Assembly: GCF_900107455.1 (NCBI RefSeq)
Contig: NZ_FNQB01000002.1
Span: forward strand, 372,001-436,000
Length of the DNA: 64,000 nt
Direction of reading: 5' to 3'
Source: Asanoa ishikariensis
GTDB lineage: Bacteria; Actinomycetota; Actinomycetes; Mycobacteriales; Micromonosporaceae
Each line of letters begins with the position of its first letter. The first letter of the stretch is position 1. The translations under genes and the position numbers were made by a program. Below, piece by piece: positions 23,617 to 32,233 of the stretch. The notes beneath the pieces were generated by a model. That model searched no databases. It saw only the letters and a program-made list of their open reading frames with translations, and had not been told where the DNA came from.

Positions 23617-25074
23617 GTGACGGTGACATTCTGTTACGTCGTGACGACCATTGGGTTGCTCCGGCCGACGCTGCTGCCAGGCCTGACAAGGATCCGGCGC
23701 GGGCACCGCACGCTGCAGTTCGGTGTCGACCCGGGGCGTGCGGTGCTGGTCGAACTGGCTGACGAGCGGACCGCCGGGATCCTCGACCTGCTCGACGGAG
23801 CGCACACCGAGCGACAGGTGCTGGCGGGCGCTCAACGGCTGGGAGTGCGTCCGGGTGACGCCCGAGAGCTGCTGGCCACGCTGCACGCCCACGGCCTGCT
23901 GGTGCCCGCACACACCCTGACCCCACCGGGCGCCGCACCTCACCTCCGCGCCGAAGCGGCCGCGCTCGCCCTCCGCCAGATCGACCACCGCGCGGCGGGC
24001 CGCTGGGCGCTACGCGGCCCGTTGAGCATGGGGCCGGCCGGCGGCGCCGCCTCCGGGCTCGGCTCCTTGAGCGCCGGGTCGGAAGGCCTCCAGGGTGCTG
24101 GCCCCGCACGGGGACCCTCTCAAGCAGGCCTTCGCGGCGGACCTGGCGGCCCGCGCGGCGCTGGCTCCGGGCGCGGCCCGTTGAGCGCCGGGTCGGAAGC
24201 CACCTACGGTGTTGGCTCCGCCCCCGGACCCTCTCAAACAGGTCCTCGCGGCGGACCTGGCGGCGTCGAGACGGCCAAGCTGGACGCCCAGTCGGACCGA
24301 CCGGGCGATGCGCCAGGCCCGAGGAAGGTGGGTGCGACCCGCAGACCGGGGAGTGCGGGCGCCGTGCCCGGGGGTCGTCCTGTGGTGAGGACCACCGTTG
24401 GGTTCGTCACTCCCGCTCAGGTCCTCCGGCGGCGGGCCGCCGCGCGGGTTCTGGTCACCGGCCGTGGCCGGTTGGCGACGCCGATCGCGATCACCCTGGC
24501 CCGCTCCGGAGTCGGCCACGTCCGCCCAGACCTACCGGGGATCGTCCGGCCGGAGGAAGCGGTCCTCGGCCTCGACCCGAGCACCGTCGGGAAGCCGCGC
24601 GCCGCCGCCGTGGCCGCGGCGGTCGCCGCCGCCGGAGCCAGACCGGGCCGCACCAAGCCGCACGTCGTCATCCAAGCCGGCGCGCAACAGCCCGCGAATC
24701 TGGCGGCTACCGCCCTTCGCCACCGCGGCCAGGCGATGCTCGCCGTCGAGATTCGCGACGGCGCACCGGTAATAGGTCCGTTCGTCCAACCCGCCGGTTC
24801 GCCGTGCCTGAGTTGCCTGGACCACCACCGGCGAGACCGCGACGAGGACTGGTCGGAGATCGCCGCCGGGCTGGCCACCGCGCCACCGACTGAGGAGGCA
24901 GGTGACCTGGTCACGATCATGACGGCCGCCGCGCTGGGTGCGGCCGAGGCGCTGGCATACATCGACGGTGGTACGCCCCGGACCACCGATGGCGCAGTGA
25001 CCGTCGTCTCCCCGGGTGACCTGCGGTGGCGGCATTGGCCGGCACATCCGCGATGTTCCTGCGTACCGACCTAA
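23617..25074 (+). CDS. ThiF/E1-like protein with Gly/Pro/Ser-rich repetitive insert
   Basis: 485 aa. Family members include TOMM leader-binding and ThiF-type adenylating proteins. The N-terminal ~115 residues form a small domain (RTLQFGVDPGRAVLVELADE, DARELLATLHAHGLL). About residues 140-245 are a low-complexity insert with a 38-residue duplication. The Rossmann part begins ARVLVTGRGRLATPIA; its glycine motif is weaker than GxGxxG. A zinc-type PCLSCLDHHR pair and terminal CSC follow. The adenylation and cysteine residues of active E1 enzymes are not obvious, so activity is doubtful. Start uncertain: GTG 23617 or GTG 23641. Rv3196 is, from memory, the mycobacterial counterpart. Confidence 0.7.
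   Translation: MTVTFCYVVTTIGLLRPTLLPGLTRIRRGHRTLQFGVDPGRAVLVELADERTAGILDLLDGAHTERQVLAGAQRLGVRPGDARELLATLHAHGLLVPAHTLTPPGAAPHLRAEAAALALRQIDHRAAGRWALRGPLSMGPAGGAASGLGSLSAGSEGLQGAGPARGPSQAGLRGGPGGPRGAGSGRGPLSAGSEATYGVGSAPGPSQTGPRGGPGGVETAKLDAQSDRPGDAPGPRKVGATRRPGSAGAVPGGRPVVRTTVGFVTPAQVLRRRAAARVLVTGRGRLATPIAITLARSGVGHVRPDLPGIVRPEEAVLGLDPSTVGKPRAAAVAAAVAAAGARPGRTKPHVVIQAGAQQPANLAATALRHRGQAMLAVEIRDGAPVIGPFVQPAGSPCLSCLDHHRRDRDEDWSEIAAGLATAPPTEEAGDLVTIMTAAALGAAEALAYIDGGTPRTTDGAVTVVSPGDLRWRHWPAHPRCSCVPT
24067..24270. repeat. Intragenic 114-bp tandem repeat inside the ThiF-like gene
   Basis: TTGAGCGCCGGGTCGGAAG occurs at 24067 and 24181, 114 bases (38 codons) apart, and both copies continue to a GGCGGACCTGGCGG block. 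The in-frame period leaves the protein open. The insert separates the N-terminal domain from the Rossmann domain. Confidence 0.7.
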
Positions 25075-25082
25075 TTATGATC

Positions 25083-25111
25083 TTGGGTGTCCGGAAACTG
25101 TCAGTCACAAT
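25083..25111 (+). promoter_or_regulatory. Leaderless promoter of the ABC1 kinase gene
   Basis: TTGGGT (25083-25088), a 17-base spacer and CACAAT (25106-25111) end 6 bases before the GTG at 25118. No ribosome site is present. Confidence 0.55.
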
Positions 25112-25117
25112 GATCTG

Positions 25118-26446
25118 GTGAGCGACATCCCGCGCCAGGCCGTTACCCGGACTGCCAAGCTCGCTTCTCTCCCTCTCGGCTTCGCCGGGCGGGCCATGTT
25201 GGGCTTCGGCAAGCGGATGACCGGCATGGCGTCCGATGCGATCTCCGCCGAGTTGCAGCAGCGCACCGCCGACCAGGTGTTCGCCGTGCTGGGCCAGCTC
25301 AAGGGCGGAGCGATGAAGTTCGGGCAGGCCTTGTCCGTTTTCGAGGCCGCGCTGCCCGAGGAGATGGCCGGCCCCTATCGCCAGGCCCTGACCAAGCTCC
25401 AGGAGTCCGCGCCGCCGCTCCCGGCATCCAGCGTCCACCGGGTGCTCGCCGACCAGCTCGGCCCCGAATGGCGCAAGCATTTCCTCGAGTTCGACGACAC
25501 GCCGGCCGCCGCCGCCAGCATCGGCCAGGTGCACAAGGCGCTCTGGAAGGGCCGCGCCAAGGGTGGCCGGCCCGTCGCGGTGAAGATCCAGTACCCCGGT
25601 GCCGGTGACGCCCTGCTGAGCGACCTCAAGCAGCTTTCCCGGCTCGGCTCGATGTTCAAGGCGATCCAGCCCGGGCTCGACATCAAGCCGCTGCTGGTCG
25701 AGCTGCGTGCGCGGATCAGCGAGGAGCTCGACTACGAGCTCGAGGCGAAGGCGCAGCGGGCGTTCGCGGCCGCGTACGCCGATGATGCCGAGATCCTCGT
25801 TCCCAAGGTTGTGGCCCAGGCGCCGCGCGTGCTGGTCACCGAGTGGATCGAGGGCATGCCGCTCTCGAAGATCATCGCCGGCGGCTCGCAGGAGGAGCGC
25901 GACCTCGCGGGTTCGCGCATGGCGACCCTGCACTTCTCCGCGCCGGCCCGCGCCCGGATGCTGCACGCCGACCCGCACCCCGGCAACTTCCGGCTGATGC
26001 CGGACGGCCGGCTCGGCGTGGTCGACTTCGGTGCCGTCGCCCGGCTGCCCGATGGGCTGCCCGAGCCGGTTGGTCGCCTGACCCGGCTGGCCCTGGCCCA
26101 CGAGGCCGACGCGGTGGTCGAGGGGCTGCGCGAGGAAGGCTTCCTGCGCCTCGAGCAGGACATCGACGCCGAAGAGGTGCTCAACTTCCTGCTGCCGATG
26201 CTGGCCCCGCTCGCGGACGACGAGTTCCAGTTCACCCGCGCCTGGCTGCGCGGCGAGGCGACCCGCCTGGCCAGCCCGAAGTCACCGGCCTTCCAGCTCA
26301 GCCGCCAGCTCAACCTGCCGCCGTCGTACCTGCTGATCCACCGGGTCACCCTCGGCTCGATCGGCGTGCTCTGCCAGCTCGAGGCCAAGGCCCCGTACCG
26401 CGAGATCGTCGAGGAGTGGGTGCCGGGCTTCGCTCCGGTCCCGTAA
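25118..26446 (+). CDS. ABC1/ADCK (AarF-UbiB) family atypical kinase
   Basis: 442 aa. ABC1 proteins have a protein-kinase-like fold and influence quinone/lipid metabolism; here the target is unknown. The family KxGQ signature appears as MKFGQALSVFEAALPEE, followed by PAAAASIGQVHKA, which replaces the glycine-rich loop with the Ala-rich loop. VAVKIQYPG holds the ATP Lys, EELDYELEA the pairing Glu. HADPHPGNF and VVDFGAV are the catalytic and metal loops. Matches the gene next to whiB7 in mycobacteria (Rv3197, from memory). A bidirectional hairpin follows. Confidence 0.88.
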   Translation: MSDIPRQAVTRTAKLASLPLGFAGRAMLGFGKRMTGMASDAISAELQQRTADQVFAVLGQLKGGAMKFGQALSVFEAALPEEMAGPYRQALTKLQESAPPLPASSVHRVLADQLGPEWRKHFLEFDDTPAAAASIGQVHKALWKGRAKGGRPVAVKIQYPGAGDALLSDLKQLSRLGSMFKAIQPGLDIKPLLVELRARISEELDYELEAKAQRAFAAAYADDAEILVPKVVAQAPRVLVTEWIEGMPLSKIIAGGSQEERDLAGSRMATLHFSAPARARMLHADPHPGNFRLMPDGRLGVVDFGAVARLPDGLPEPVGRLTRLALAHEADAVVEGLREEGFLRLEQDIDAEEVLNFLLPMLAPLADDEFQFTRAWLRGEATRLASPKSPAFQLSRQLNLPPSYLLIHRVTLGSIGVLCQLEAKAPYREIVEEWVPGFAPVP

Positions 26447-26452
26447 AGAGCA

Positions 26453-26488
26453 GTTGAGCGCGGCGCCATCAAAGGCACCGCGCTCAAC
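26453..26488. terminator. Bidirectional terminator between ABC1 kinase and DUF2342 genes
   Basis: GTTGAGCGCGG pairs with CCGCGCTCAAC (11 bp), with a further GCC/GGC inside. It lies in the 53-base gap between two convergent stop codons; U-tracts are poor on both sides. Confidence 0.65.
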
Positions 26489-26499
26489 GCAGGCAAAAC

Positions 26500-27789
26500 C
26501 TACTTGTCTTCGTCTTCGCCCTTCGAGGGCGGGTTCTCCTTCGGCCCCTCGGAGTCGCCGAAGTCGATGTCGCCCAGGTCGTCGAAGTCGCCGAGCCCGC
26601 CGTTGTCGAACTGTGCGCGGGCGAACGCCTCCGGGTCGGCGAAGTCGTCGCCGGAGGGCAGCAGGTCGGGGTGACCCCACAGGCCGTCGCGGCCCTGCAC
26701 GCCCCGCTGCTCGGTGACCGCGGTCCACAGCGCCGCCGCCTCGCGGAGCCGGCGCGGCCGCAGCTCGAGGCCGACCAGCGCGGCGAAGGTCTGCTCGGCC
26801 GGACCGCCGGCGGCCCGGCGGCGCCGGAACGCCTCGGCCAGCCGGATCACGTTGGGCAGCCGGTCGCCGACCGCCATGTCGACCACGTGCCCGACCCAGC
26901 CCTCGACCAGCGCGAGCGTGGTCTCCAGGCGGGCCAGCGAGGCCTGTTGGGCCGGTGTGTCCTCCGGCGCGAAGATGCCCTCCAGGGCCATCTCCTGCAT
27001 CGACTCCGGGTTGGTCGGGTCGATGCGGCCCATCGCCTCCTCGATCGCCTCGCGGTTGACCGTGATGCCGTTGGCGTAGGTCTCGACCGAGTTGAGGATG
27101 TGGCCACGGAGCCAGGGGACATGCTCGAAGAGCCGCTGGTGCGCGGCCTCGCGCAGGGCGACGTAGAGCCGCACCTCGTCTTCCGGCAGCTCCAGGCCGG
27201 TGGCGAACTCACGGATGTTGGCCGGGATCAACGCGCCGGTGCCGGTCGGGCCGAGCGGCAGGCCGATGTCGCCCGCCGAGAGCACCTCCGCGGCGAGCGA
27301 GCCGAGCGCCTGGCCGAGCTGGCCGCCGAACAGCGCGCCACCCAGCGTGGTGACCATTGACTGCATCGGGCCGAGCTGGGCACGGGCCTCCGGCGGGACG
27401 AGGTCGCCCATCGCGTTGACCATGCGCTCGGCGACGGGGTTGCAGAGCTTCTGCCAGACGTCGAGCGTCCGGTAGATCCACTCGTTGCGGTTCCAAGCGA
27501 CCGCGGTCTTGACGCCCGAGGGCAGGGCCACGGCCTGCTCGAGCCAGAGATCAGCCAGGCGGAGGACCTCTTCAACGGCGTTTCGCTCGAACGGCGAGAC
27601 GGCGGGGTCACCAGCCTGGGCCAGCTGTGCGGCGGCTACCTGGCGGGCCAGGTCCCAGTTGACCGGGCCAGAGCCCGGCGCCGCGAGTAGCTGCTGCAGT
27701 TGCGCCATGAACTGCTGCATCTGCTGCGGGTCGTTGGGGTCCGGCGGCTGGCCGCCCGGGAGCGCGAAGCCAAACGGAATATCAGGCAC
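26500..27789 (-). CDS. DUF2342 / TIGR03624 zinc-dependent metalloprotease-like hydrolase
   Basis: 429 aa. Actinobacterial family of putative hydrolases; the related TIGR03883 branch is linked with F420 biosynthesis. The N-terminus is Pro/Gln-rich (DPNDPQQMQQFMAQLQQLL). The core shows NEWIYRTLDVWQKL, a glycine-rich GGALFGGQLGQALGSLA segment, and REAAHQRLFEHVPWLRG, where the conserved E-x-x-H is EAAH. The C-terminus is acidic (DFDDLGDIDFGD) and ends in a Lys/Glu tail. GTG start at 27789, 6 bases after TACCGT, hence leaderless. Divergent from the PDZ protease gene, as remembered for Rv3195/Rv3194c. Confidence 0.88.
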   Translation of the reverse strand: MPDIPFGFALPGGQPPDPNDPQQMQQFMAQLQQLLAAPGSGPVNWDLARQVAAAQLAQAGDPAVSPFERNAVEEVLRLADLWLEQAVALPSGVKTAVAWNRNEWIYRTLDVWQKLCNPVAERMVNAMGDLVPPEARAQLGPMQSMVTTLGGALFGGQLGQALGSLAAEVLSAGDIGLPLGPTGTGALIPANIREFATGLELPEDEVRLYVALREAAHQRLFEHVPWLRGHILNSVETYANGITVNREAIEEAMGRIDPTNPESMQEMALEGIFAPEDTPAQQASLARLETTLALVEGWVGHVVDMAVGDRLPNVIRLAEAFRRRRAAGGPAEQTFAALVGLELRPRRLREAAALWTAVTEQRGVQGRDGLWGHPDLLPSGDDFADPEAFARAQFDNGGLGDFDDLGDIDFGDSEGPKENPPSKGEDEDK

Positions 27790-27795
27790 ATGTCA

Positions 27796-27801
27796 ACGGT
27801 A
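27796..27801 (-). promoter_or_regulatory. -10 box of leaderless promoter for the DUF2342 gene
   Basis: TACCGT on the minus strand ends 6 bases before the GTG at 27789; no ribosome site precedes it. Confidence 0.45.
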
Positions 27802-27879
27802 CGCGCGTCGGGCGCGGGGGACCGTACCGCGTGCTTAAGCCCAGGGAGAACTCGGGGAACACCATTCAGGGACGCTCGG

Positions 27880-27885
27880 TACGCT
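27880..27885 (+). promoter_or_regulatory. -10 box of leaderless promoter for the PDZ/Lon-like protease gene
   Basis: TACGCT ends 7 bases before the ATG at 27893. With the box at 27796-27801 it forms a second divergent leaderless pair in this window. Confidence 0.45.
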
Positions 27886-27892
27886 TCCCGCC

Positions 27893-28906
27893 ATGAAAAG
27901 TCGTGGCGTGACGGTTCTGCTCGGTGCCGTGATCACGGTGCTGCTGAGCTTCGGGGTGCTTTCCGCCCCGGTTCCGTACGTCGTGCTCGGTCCCGGCCCC
28001 ACCGTCAACACCCTGGGCAAAGAGGCCGACAAAGAGGTCATCCAGATCTCCGGCACACAGACCTTCTCCTCCGCCGGGCAGCTCCGGCTGACCACCGTCA
28101 AGGTGTCGCCCGAGACCAAGCTCCTCCCCGCGATCGCCGGCTGGTTCTCCGACAAGCAAGCCGTCGTGCCCAAGGAGTTGATCTACCCGCCCGACCAGAC
28201 CGAGCAGCAGGTCGAGCAGCAGAACGCCGAGGACTTCCAGGCGTCGCAGACCAGCGCCGAGACCGCCGCGCTGACCAAGCTCGGCTACCCGATCCAGGTC
28301 ACCGTCGGCAAGGTGACGGCGGGCGGGGCGGCCGAGTCGGTGCTCAAGCCCGGTGACGTGATCACCTCGGTCGACGGCAAGCCCGTCAAGGCGGCCGGCG
28401 ACCTGACCGAAGCGGTCCGCGCCAAGCCGGCCGGCAGCACGGTCACGGTCGGCTACACCCGTGATGGCCAGCCGGCGCAGGCGACGCTCACCACGAAGAC
28501 GGTCAACGGGCAGCCCCGGATCGGCGTCGAGATCGAGCAGAAGCAGCCACACCCGTTCGACCTCAAGTTCGACCTCGAAGACATCGGCGGACCCAGCGCC
28601 GGTCTGATGTTCACCCTCGGCATCATCGACAAGCTCGGCGCCGACGACCTCACCGGCGGCAAGATCATCGCGGGTACGGGCACGATCGACGACCAGGGCA
28701 ACGTGGGTCCGATCGGCGGCATCCCGCAGAAACTGGTCGGCGCCAAGGACGCCGGCGCGGTCGCCTTCCTGGTGCCCGCCGACAACTGCAAAGAAGCCAA
28801 GGACAACGCCGTCGACGGCCTGCCGCTCTACAAGGTCGGCAATCTCGACGAGGCTTTGGCCGCACTCAACTCCATCAAGAGCGGCAGCCCAGCCCCCATG
28901 TGCTGA
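27893..28906 (+). CDS. YlbL family PDZ-domain Lon-like serine protease
   Basis: 337 aa. N-terminal membrane anchor at about residues 7-25 (VTVLLGAVITVLLSFGVLSA), then a PDZ domain near 140-215 (VLKPGDVITSVDGKPV) and a Lon-type proteolytic domain. The Ser-Lys dyad is visible: Ser235 in GGPSAGLMF and Lys280 in GGIPQKLVGAK. The anchor places the active site outside the membrane. Equivalent to Rv3194c as I remember the order. The UPF0182 gene follows after 59 bases in the same direction and may share the transcript. Confidence 0.9.
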   Translation: MKSRGVTVLLGAVITVLLSFGVLSAPVPYVVLGPGPTVNTLGKEADKEVIQISGTQTFSSAGQLRLTTVKVSPETKLLPAIAGWFSDKQAVVPKELIYPPDQTEQQVEQQNAEDFQASQTSAETAALTKLGYPIQVTVGKVTAGGAAESVLKPGDVITSVDGKPVKAAGDLTEAVRAKPAGSTVTVGYTRDGQPAQATLTTKTVNGQPRIGVEIEQKQPHPFDLKFDLEDIGGPSAGLMFTLGIIDKLGADDLTGGKIIAGTGTIDDQGNVGPIGGIPQKLVGAKDAGAVAFLVPADNCKEAKDNAVDGLPLYKVGNLDEALAALNSIKSGSPAPMC

Positions 28907-28965
28907 CGCCCCGTAGTCTGACTGAACACCGCCCCCCGAGCTAACCAAGCGTTGCGGAGCCAACT

Positions 28966-31962
28966 GTGGTCATGCGTAGCAGTCCCCTGCCGAGAATGAG
29001 CCGCCGTGGCCGCGTGACGGTCGGCGTGCTGGTCGGTGTCTTCGTGTTGTTCACCCTGCTCGGTTGGGGAGTCAACGCGTGGACCGACTGGCTGTGGTTC
29101 GACGAGGTGCACTACACCGGTGTGTTCACCGACGTGCTCACCACCCGCCTGCTGCTGTTCCTGGCGGTCGGCGCGGCGATGGCGATCGTCATCGGTGGCA
29201 ACCTCTACCTGGCCTACCGGCTCCGCCCACTGCTGCGGCCGCACTCGTCGGAGCAGCAGACGCTCGACCGCTACCGGGTCGCGCTGTCGCCGCGGATCGG
29301 CACCTGGGTCACCGTCGTCTCGATCGTCGTCGGGCTGTTCGCCGGGCTCTCCGCGCAGGGCCGGTGGGACACCTGGATGCTGTTCCGCAACGCGCAGCCG
29401 TTCGGCGTCAAGGACCCGATCTTCAACATCGACGTCGGGTTCTACGTCTTCCAGTACCCGTTCTACAAGTACCTGCTCGGCGTAGGCTTCACCGCCGTCG
29501 TGCTCGCGGTCATCGGCTCGCTGGCGGTGCACTACGTCTTCGGCGGCGTGCGCCTCCAGGGCGGCGGCGACCGCATCACCAACGCGGCCCGCGCGCACCT
29601 GACCACGCTGGTCGCGGTCTTCGTGCTGTTCAAGGCCGTCGCCTACGTGCTGGACCGGCGCGCGCTGCTGTTGTCCTACAACGAGGGCGCCAAGGTCTAC
29701 GGCGCCGGCTACGCCGACGTCAACGCGTTGCTGCCGGCCAAGGAGATCCTCGGCTACATCTCGATCGTCGTCGCGATCGCGATAATCCTGTTCTCCAACG
29801 CGTTCATCCGGAACCTGGTCTGGCCCGGCGTCTCGCTCGCCCTGCTCGGCATCTCGGCCGTCGCGATCGGCGGCATCTACCCGTCGGCCGTGCAGAGCTT
29901 CACGGTCAACCCGAGCACGATCGACAAAGAGCGGCCGTACATCAAGAACAGCATCGAGGCGACCAGAGCCGCGTTCGGCATCAACGACGTCGACATAAAC
30001 GCCTATCCGGGCAGCAGCCAGCCGCCACCCGCGAGCCTGGCCACCGACACCTCGGTGGTGCCCAACATCCGGCTGCTCGACCCGCAGTTGCTGTCGGAGA
30101 CGTACACGCAGCTTCAACAGGCTCGTGGCTTCTACAACTTCGGCGACAAGCTCGACATCGACCGGTACGCGGTCAACGGCAAGACGCAGGACTACGTCGT
30201 CGGTGTCCGCGAAATCAACTACGACCGGCTGACGGCGCAGCAGAGCAACTGGCTCAACCGCCACACCATCTACACCCACGGGTACGGCGTGGTCGCCGCT
30301 CCGGCCAACGAGGTCTGCAACGAGCAGCCCAAGTTCGTCTCCGGCTTCCTGGGCGACGAGGGCACCGGTTGCCAGTCGGCGACCGAGGAGATCAAGACCG
30401 ACCAGCCCCGGATCTACTACGGCGAGCAGATGGACGACGGCGACTACGCGGTCGTCGGCTCGCGGGGCAACGGCAGCAACGCCGAGTTCGACCGCCCGAC
30501 CGGCAGCAAGGAGCAGTACTACACGTACGACGGCACCGGCGGTGTCCCGATCGGCTCGTTCGCGCGCCGGCTGCTCTACACCGTGAAGATGCAGGAGACG
30601 AACTTCCTGCTCTCCGAGGCGGTCAACGACAACTCGAAGCTGATGTACGTGCGCAACCCGCGCGACCGGGTCGCCAAGGTGGCGCCGTTCCTCAAGCTCG
30701 ACGGCGACCCGTACCCGGCGGTGGTCGGTGGTCGCGTGCTCTGGATCGTCGACGGCTACACGACGGCGGCGACCTACCCGAACTCCGAGCGGGTCAACCT
30801 CCAGTCGGTGACCAGTGACGAGTTGACCACCAGCGGTGCGGTGGTCGCGCAGGCCCGCGAAGAGATCAACTACATCCGCAACTCGGTGAAGGCGACCGTC
30901 GACGCGTACGACGGGACGGTCAAGCTCTACGAGTACGACGAGAAGGACCCGGTCCTGAAGGCCTGGAACAAGGCCTTCGGCGGGAACCTGATCGTGCCGA
31001 AGACGGAGATCCCGCAGGAGCTCACGGACCACCTGCGCTACCCGGCCGACCTGTTCAAGGTGCAGCGCGACCTGCTGGCCCGGTACCACGTGACCGAGCC
31101 CAACGAGTTCTTCTCCGGTCAGGACTACTGGGAGGTCCCCAACGCGCCGGACGACCCGGACCGGGGCCAGAAGCAGCCGCCGTACTACCTGATGACCCAG
31201 ATGCCGGGCCAGGACGGGCCGAGGTTCCAGCTCACGTCCGCGGTCACGCCACGCGGGCGGCAGAACCTGGCCGCGATCATCTCCGGGTCGTACGTGAACG
31301 GCCAGCCCAAGCTGGAGGCGCTGGAGCTGCCTGACCAGTCCGTCGTCTCCGGTCCGGTGCAGGTCCATCAACAGATGACCAACACCACCGACGTACGTGG
31401 TCAGCTCTCCCTGCTCTCGGCCGACGGCAAGGCCACTGTGCAGTACGGAAACCTGCTGTCGCTGCCCTTCGACAACGGCATGCTCTACGTCGAGCCGGTC
31501 TACGTGAAGAGCAACTCGCAGAACGCGTACCCGCTGCTGCAACGCGTCCTGCTGTCCTACGGAGACGGCTCCAACGCGGTCCTGGCCAGCAGCCTGCAAC
31601 AGGGCATCAAGGACCTGGTGGCCAAGGGCGACGCACAGAGACAGGCGGCCGGCGAGCCACCGAGCCAGCCGCAACAGCCCAACCCGCCGCCGCCCACCGG
31701 CGAGCAGCCGCCAGCGACGTCGGCTGAACTGTCGGCAGCCGCCCAGCGGCTCTCGGCCGCTATCGACGAGGTGAAGGCCGCGCAGGCGTCCGGCGACCTC
31801 GCGCGGTACGGCAAGGCCCTCGCCGACCTCGAGACGGCCAGCGACGCCTTCCAGGCGGCCCAGAAGGCGGCCAACAACCGCCCTGTGGGCTCCGGAACCA
31901 CGCCCACGCCGACGGGTAGCGCACCACCGCCGACGACGCCTCCGTCGCCTTCGGCGGGCTGA
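28966..31962 (+). CDS. UPF0182 family large membrane protein
   Basis: 998 aa. The first ~320 residues contain about seven transmembrane helices, including VGVLVGVFVLFTLLGWGVNAW, LLLFLAVGAAMAIVIGGNLYL and VVAIAIILFSNAFIRNLVWPG. The following ~560 residues form a soluble domain with TYTQLQQARGFYNFGDKLDIDRY and ETNFLLSEAVNDNSKLMYVR, typical of UPF0182 (mycobacterial Rv3193c). The tail is rich in Pro, Gln and Ala with a short helical segment, then Pro/Thr. Function unknown. GTG at 28966 preferred because GCGGAG is well spaced; ATG at 28972 is possible. A strong terminator follows. Confidence 0.9.
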   Translation: MVMRSSPLPRMSRRGRVTVGVLVGVFVLFTLLGWGVNAWTDWLWFDEVHYTGVFTDVLTTRLLLFLAVGAAMAIVIGGNLYLAYRLRPLLRPHSSEQQTLDRYRVALSPRIGTWVTVVSIVVGLFAGLSAQGRWDTWMLFRNAQPFGVKDPIFNIDVGFYVFQYPFYKYLLGVGFTAVVLAVIGSLAVHYVFGGVRLQGGGDRITNAARAHLTTLVAVFVLFKAVAYVLDRRALLLSYNEGAKVYGAGYADVNALLPAKEILGYISIVVAIAIILFSNAFIRNLVWPGVSLALLGISAVAIGGIYPSAVQSFTVNPSTIDKERPYIKNSIEATRAAFGINDVDINAYPGSSQPPPASLATDTSVVPNIRLLDPQLLSETYTQLQQARGFYNFGDKLDIDRYAVNGKTQDYVVGVREINYDRLTAQQSNWLNRHTIYTHGYGVVAAPANEVCNEQPKFVSGFLGDEGTGCQSATEEIKTDQPRIYYGEQMDDGDYAVVGSRGNGSNAEFDRPTGSKEQYYTYDGTGGVPIGSFARRLLYTVKMQETNFLLSEAVNDNSKLMYVRNPRDRVAKVAPFLKLDGDPYPAVVGGRVLWIVDGYTTAATYPNSERVNLQSVTSDELTTSGAVVAQAREEINYIRNSVKATVDAYDGTVKLYEYDEKDPVLKAWNKAFGGNLIVPKTEIPQELTDHLRYPADLFKVQRDLLARYHVTEPNEFFSGQDYWEVPNAPDDPDRGQKQPPYYLMTQMPGQDGPRFQLTSAVTPRGRQNLAAIISGSYVNGQPKLEALELPDQSVVSGPVQVHQQMTNTTDVRGQLSLLSADGKATVQYGNLLSLPFDNGMLYVEPVYVKSNSQNAYPLLQRVLLSYGDGSNAVLASSLQQGIKDLVAKGDAQRQAAGEPPSQPQQPNPPPPTGEQPPATSAELSAAAQRLSAAIDEVKAAQASGDLARYGKALADLETASDAFQAAQKAANNRPVGSGTTPTPTGSAPPPTTPPSPSAG

Positions 31963-31968
31963 TCGCAA

Positions 31969-32000
31969 CGGGGGCCGGCGACCACGCCGGCCCCCGTTTT
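31969..32000 (+). terminator. Intrinsic terminator of the UPF0182 gene
   Basis: A perfect 12-bp stem CGGGGGCCGGCG/CGCCGGCCCCCG with an ACCA loop and TTTT, 7 bases after the stop codon. Confidence 0.88.
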
Positions 32001-32028
32001 GGCGCTGGGCAACATGGTGCGCTAGTGT
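31999..32028 (+). promoter_or_regulatory. Promoter of the initiator tRNA gene
   Basis: TTGGCG (31999-32004), an 18-base spacer and TAGTGT (32023-32028), about 11 bases upstream of the mature tRNA 5' end. Confidence 0.5.
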
Positions 32029-32039
32029 TTAGAAGCCGA

Positions 32040-32113
32040 CGCGGGGTGGAGCAGCTCGGTAGCTCGCTGGGCTCATAACCCAGAGGTCGCAGGTTCAAAT
32101 CCTGTCCCCGCTA
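32040..32113 (+). tRNA. Initiator tRNA-fMet (anticodon CAT)
   Basis: The cloverleaf folds fully: acceptor GCGGGG/CCCCGC with an unpaired C1/T72, the hallmark of bacterial initiator tRNA; D-arm GAGC/GCTC; anticodon stem CTGGG/CCCAG with the three consecutive G-C pairs needed for P-site entry and loop CTCATAA; T-arm GCAGG TTCAAAT CCTGT. Discriminator A at 32113. The 3' CCA is not fully encoded (CAA follows). A terminator hairpin begins 8 bases later. Confidence 0.95.
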
Positions 32114-32121
32114 CAAAAGGG

Positions 32122-32156
32122 AACGGCCCTCCAGAGATTCTCTGGGGGGCCGTTTT
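32122..32156 (+). terminator. Intrinsic terminator after tRNA-fMet
   Basis: AACGGCCCTCCAGAG pairs with CTCTGGGGGGCCGTT over 15 bp with an ATT loop, followed by TTTCG. Its sequence closely resembles the terminator at 35811-35847. Confidence 0.85.
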
Positions 32157-32233
32157 CGTTGTCCGCGCTAAGCACCCTTTCGTGCGGGGCATATGTGGGC
32201 TAGCCCACATACGCCCATCCGAGCGGCAACCCG

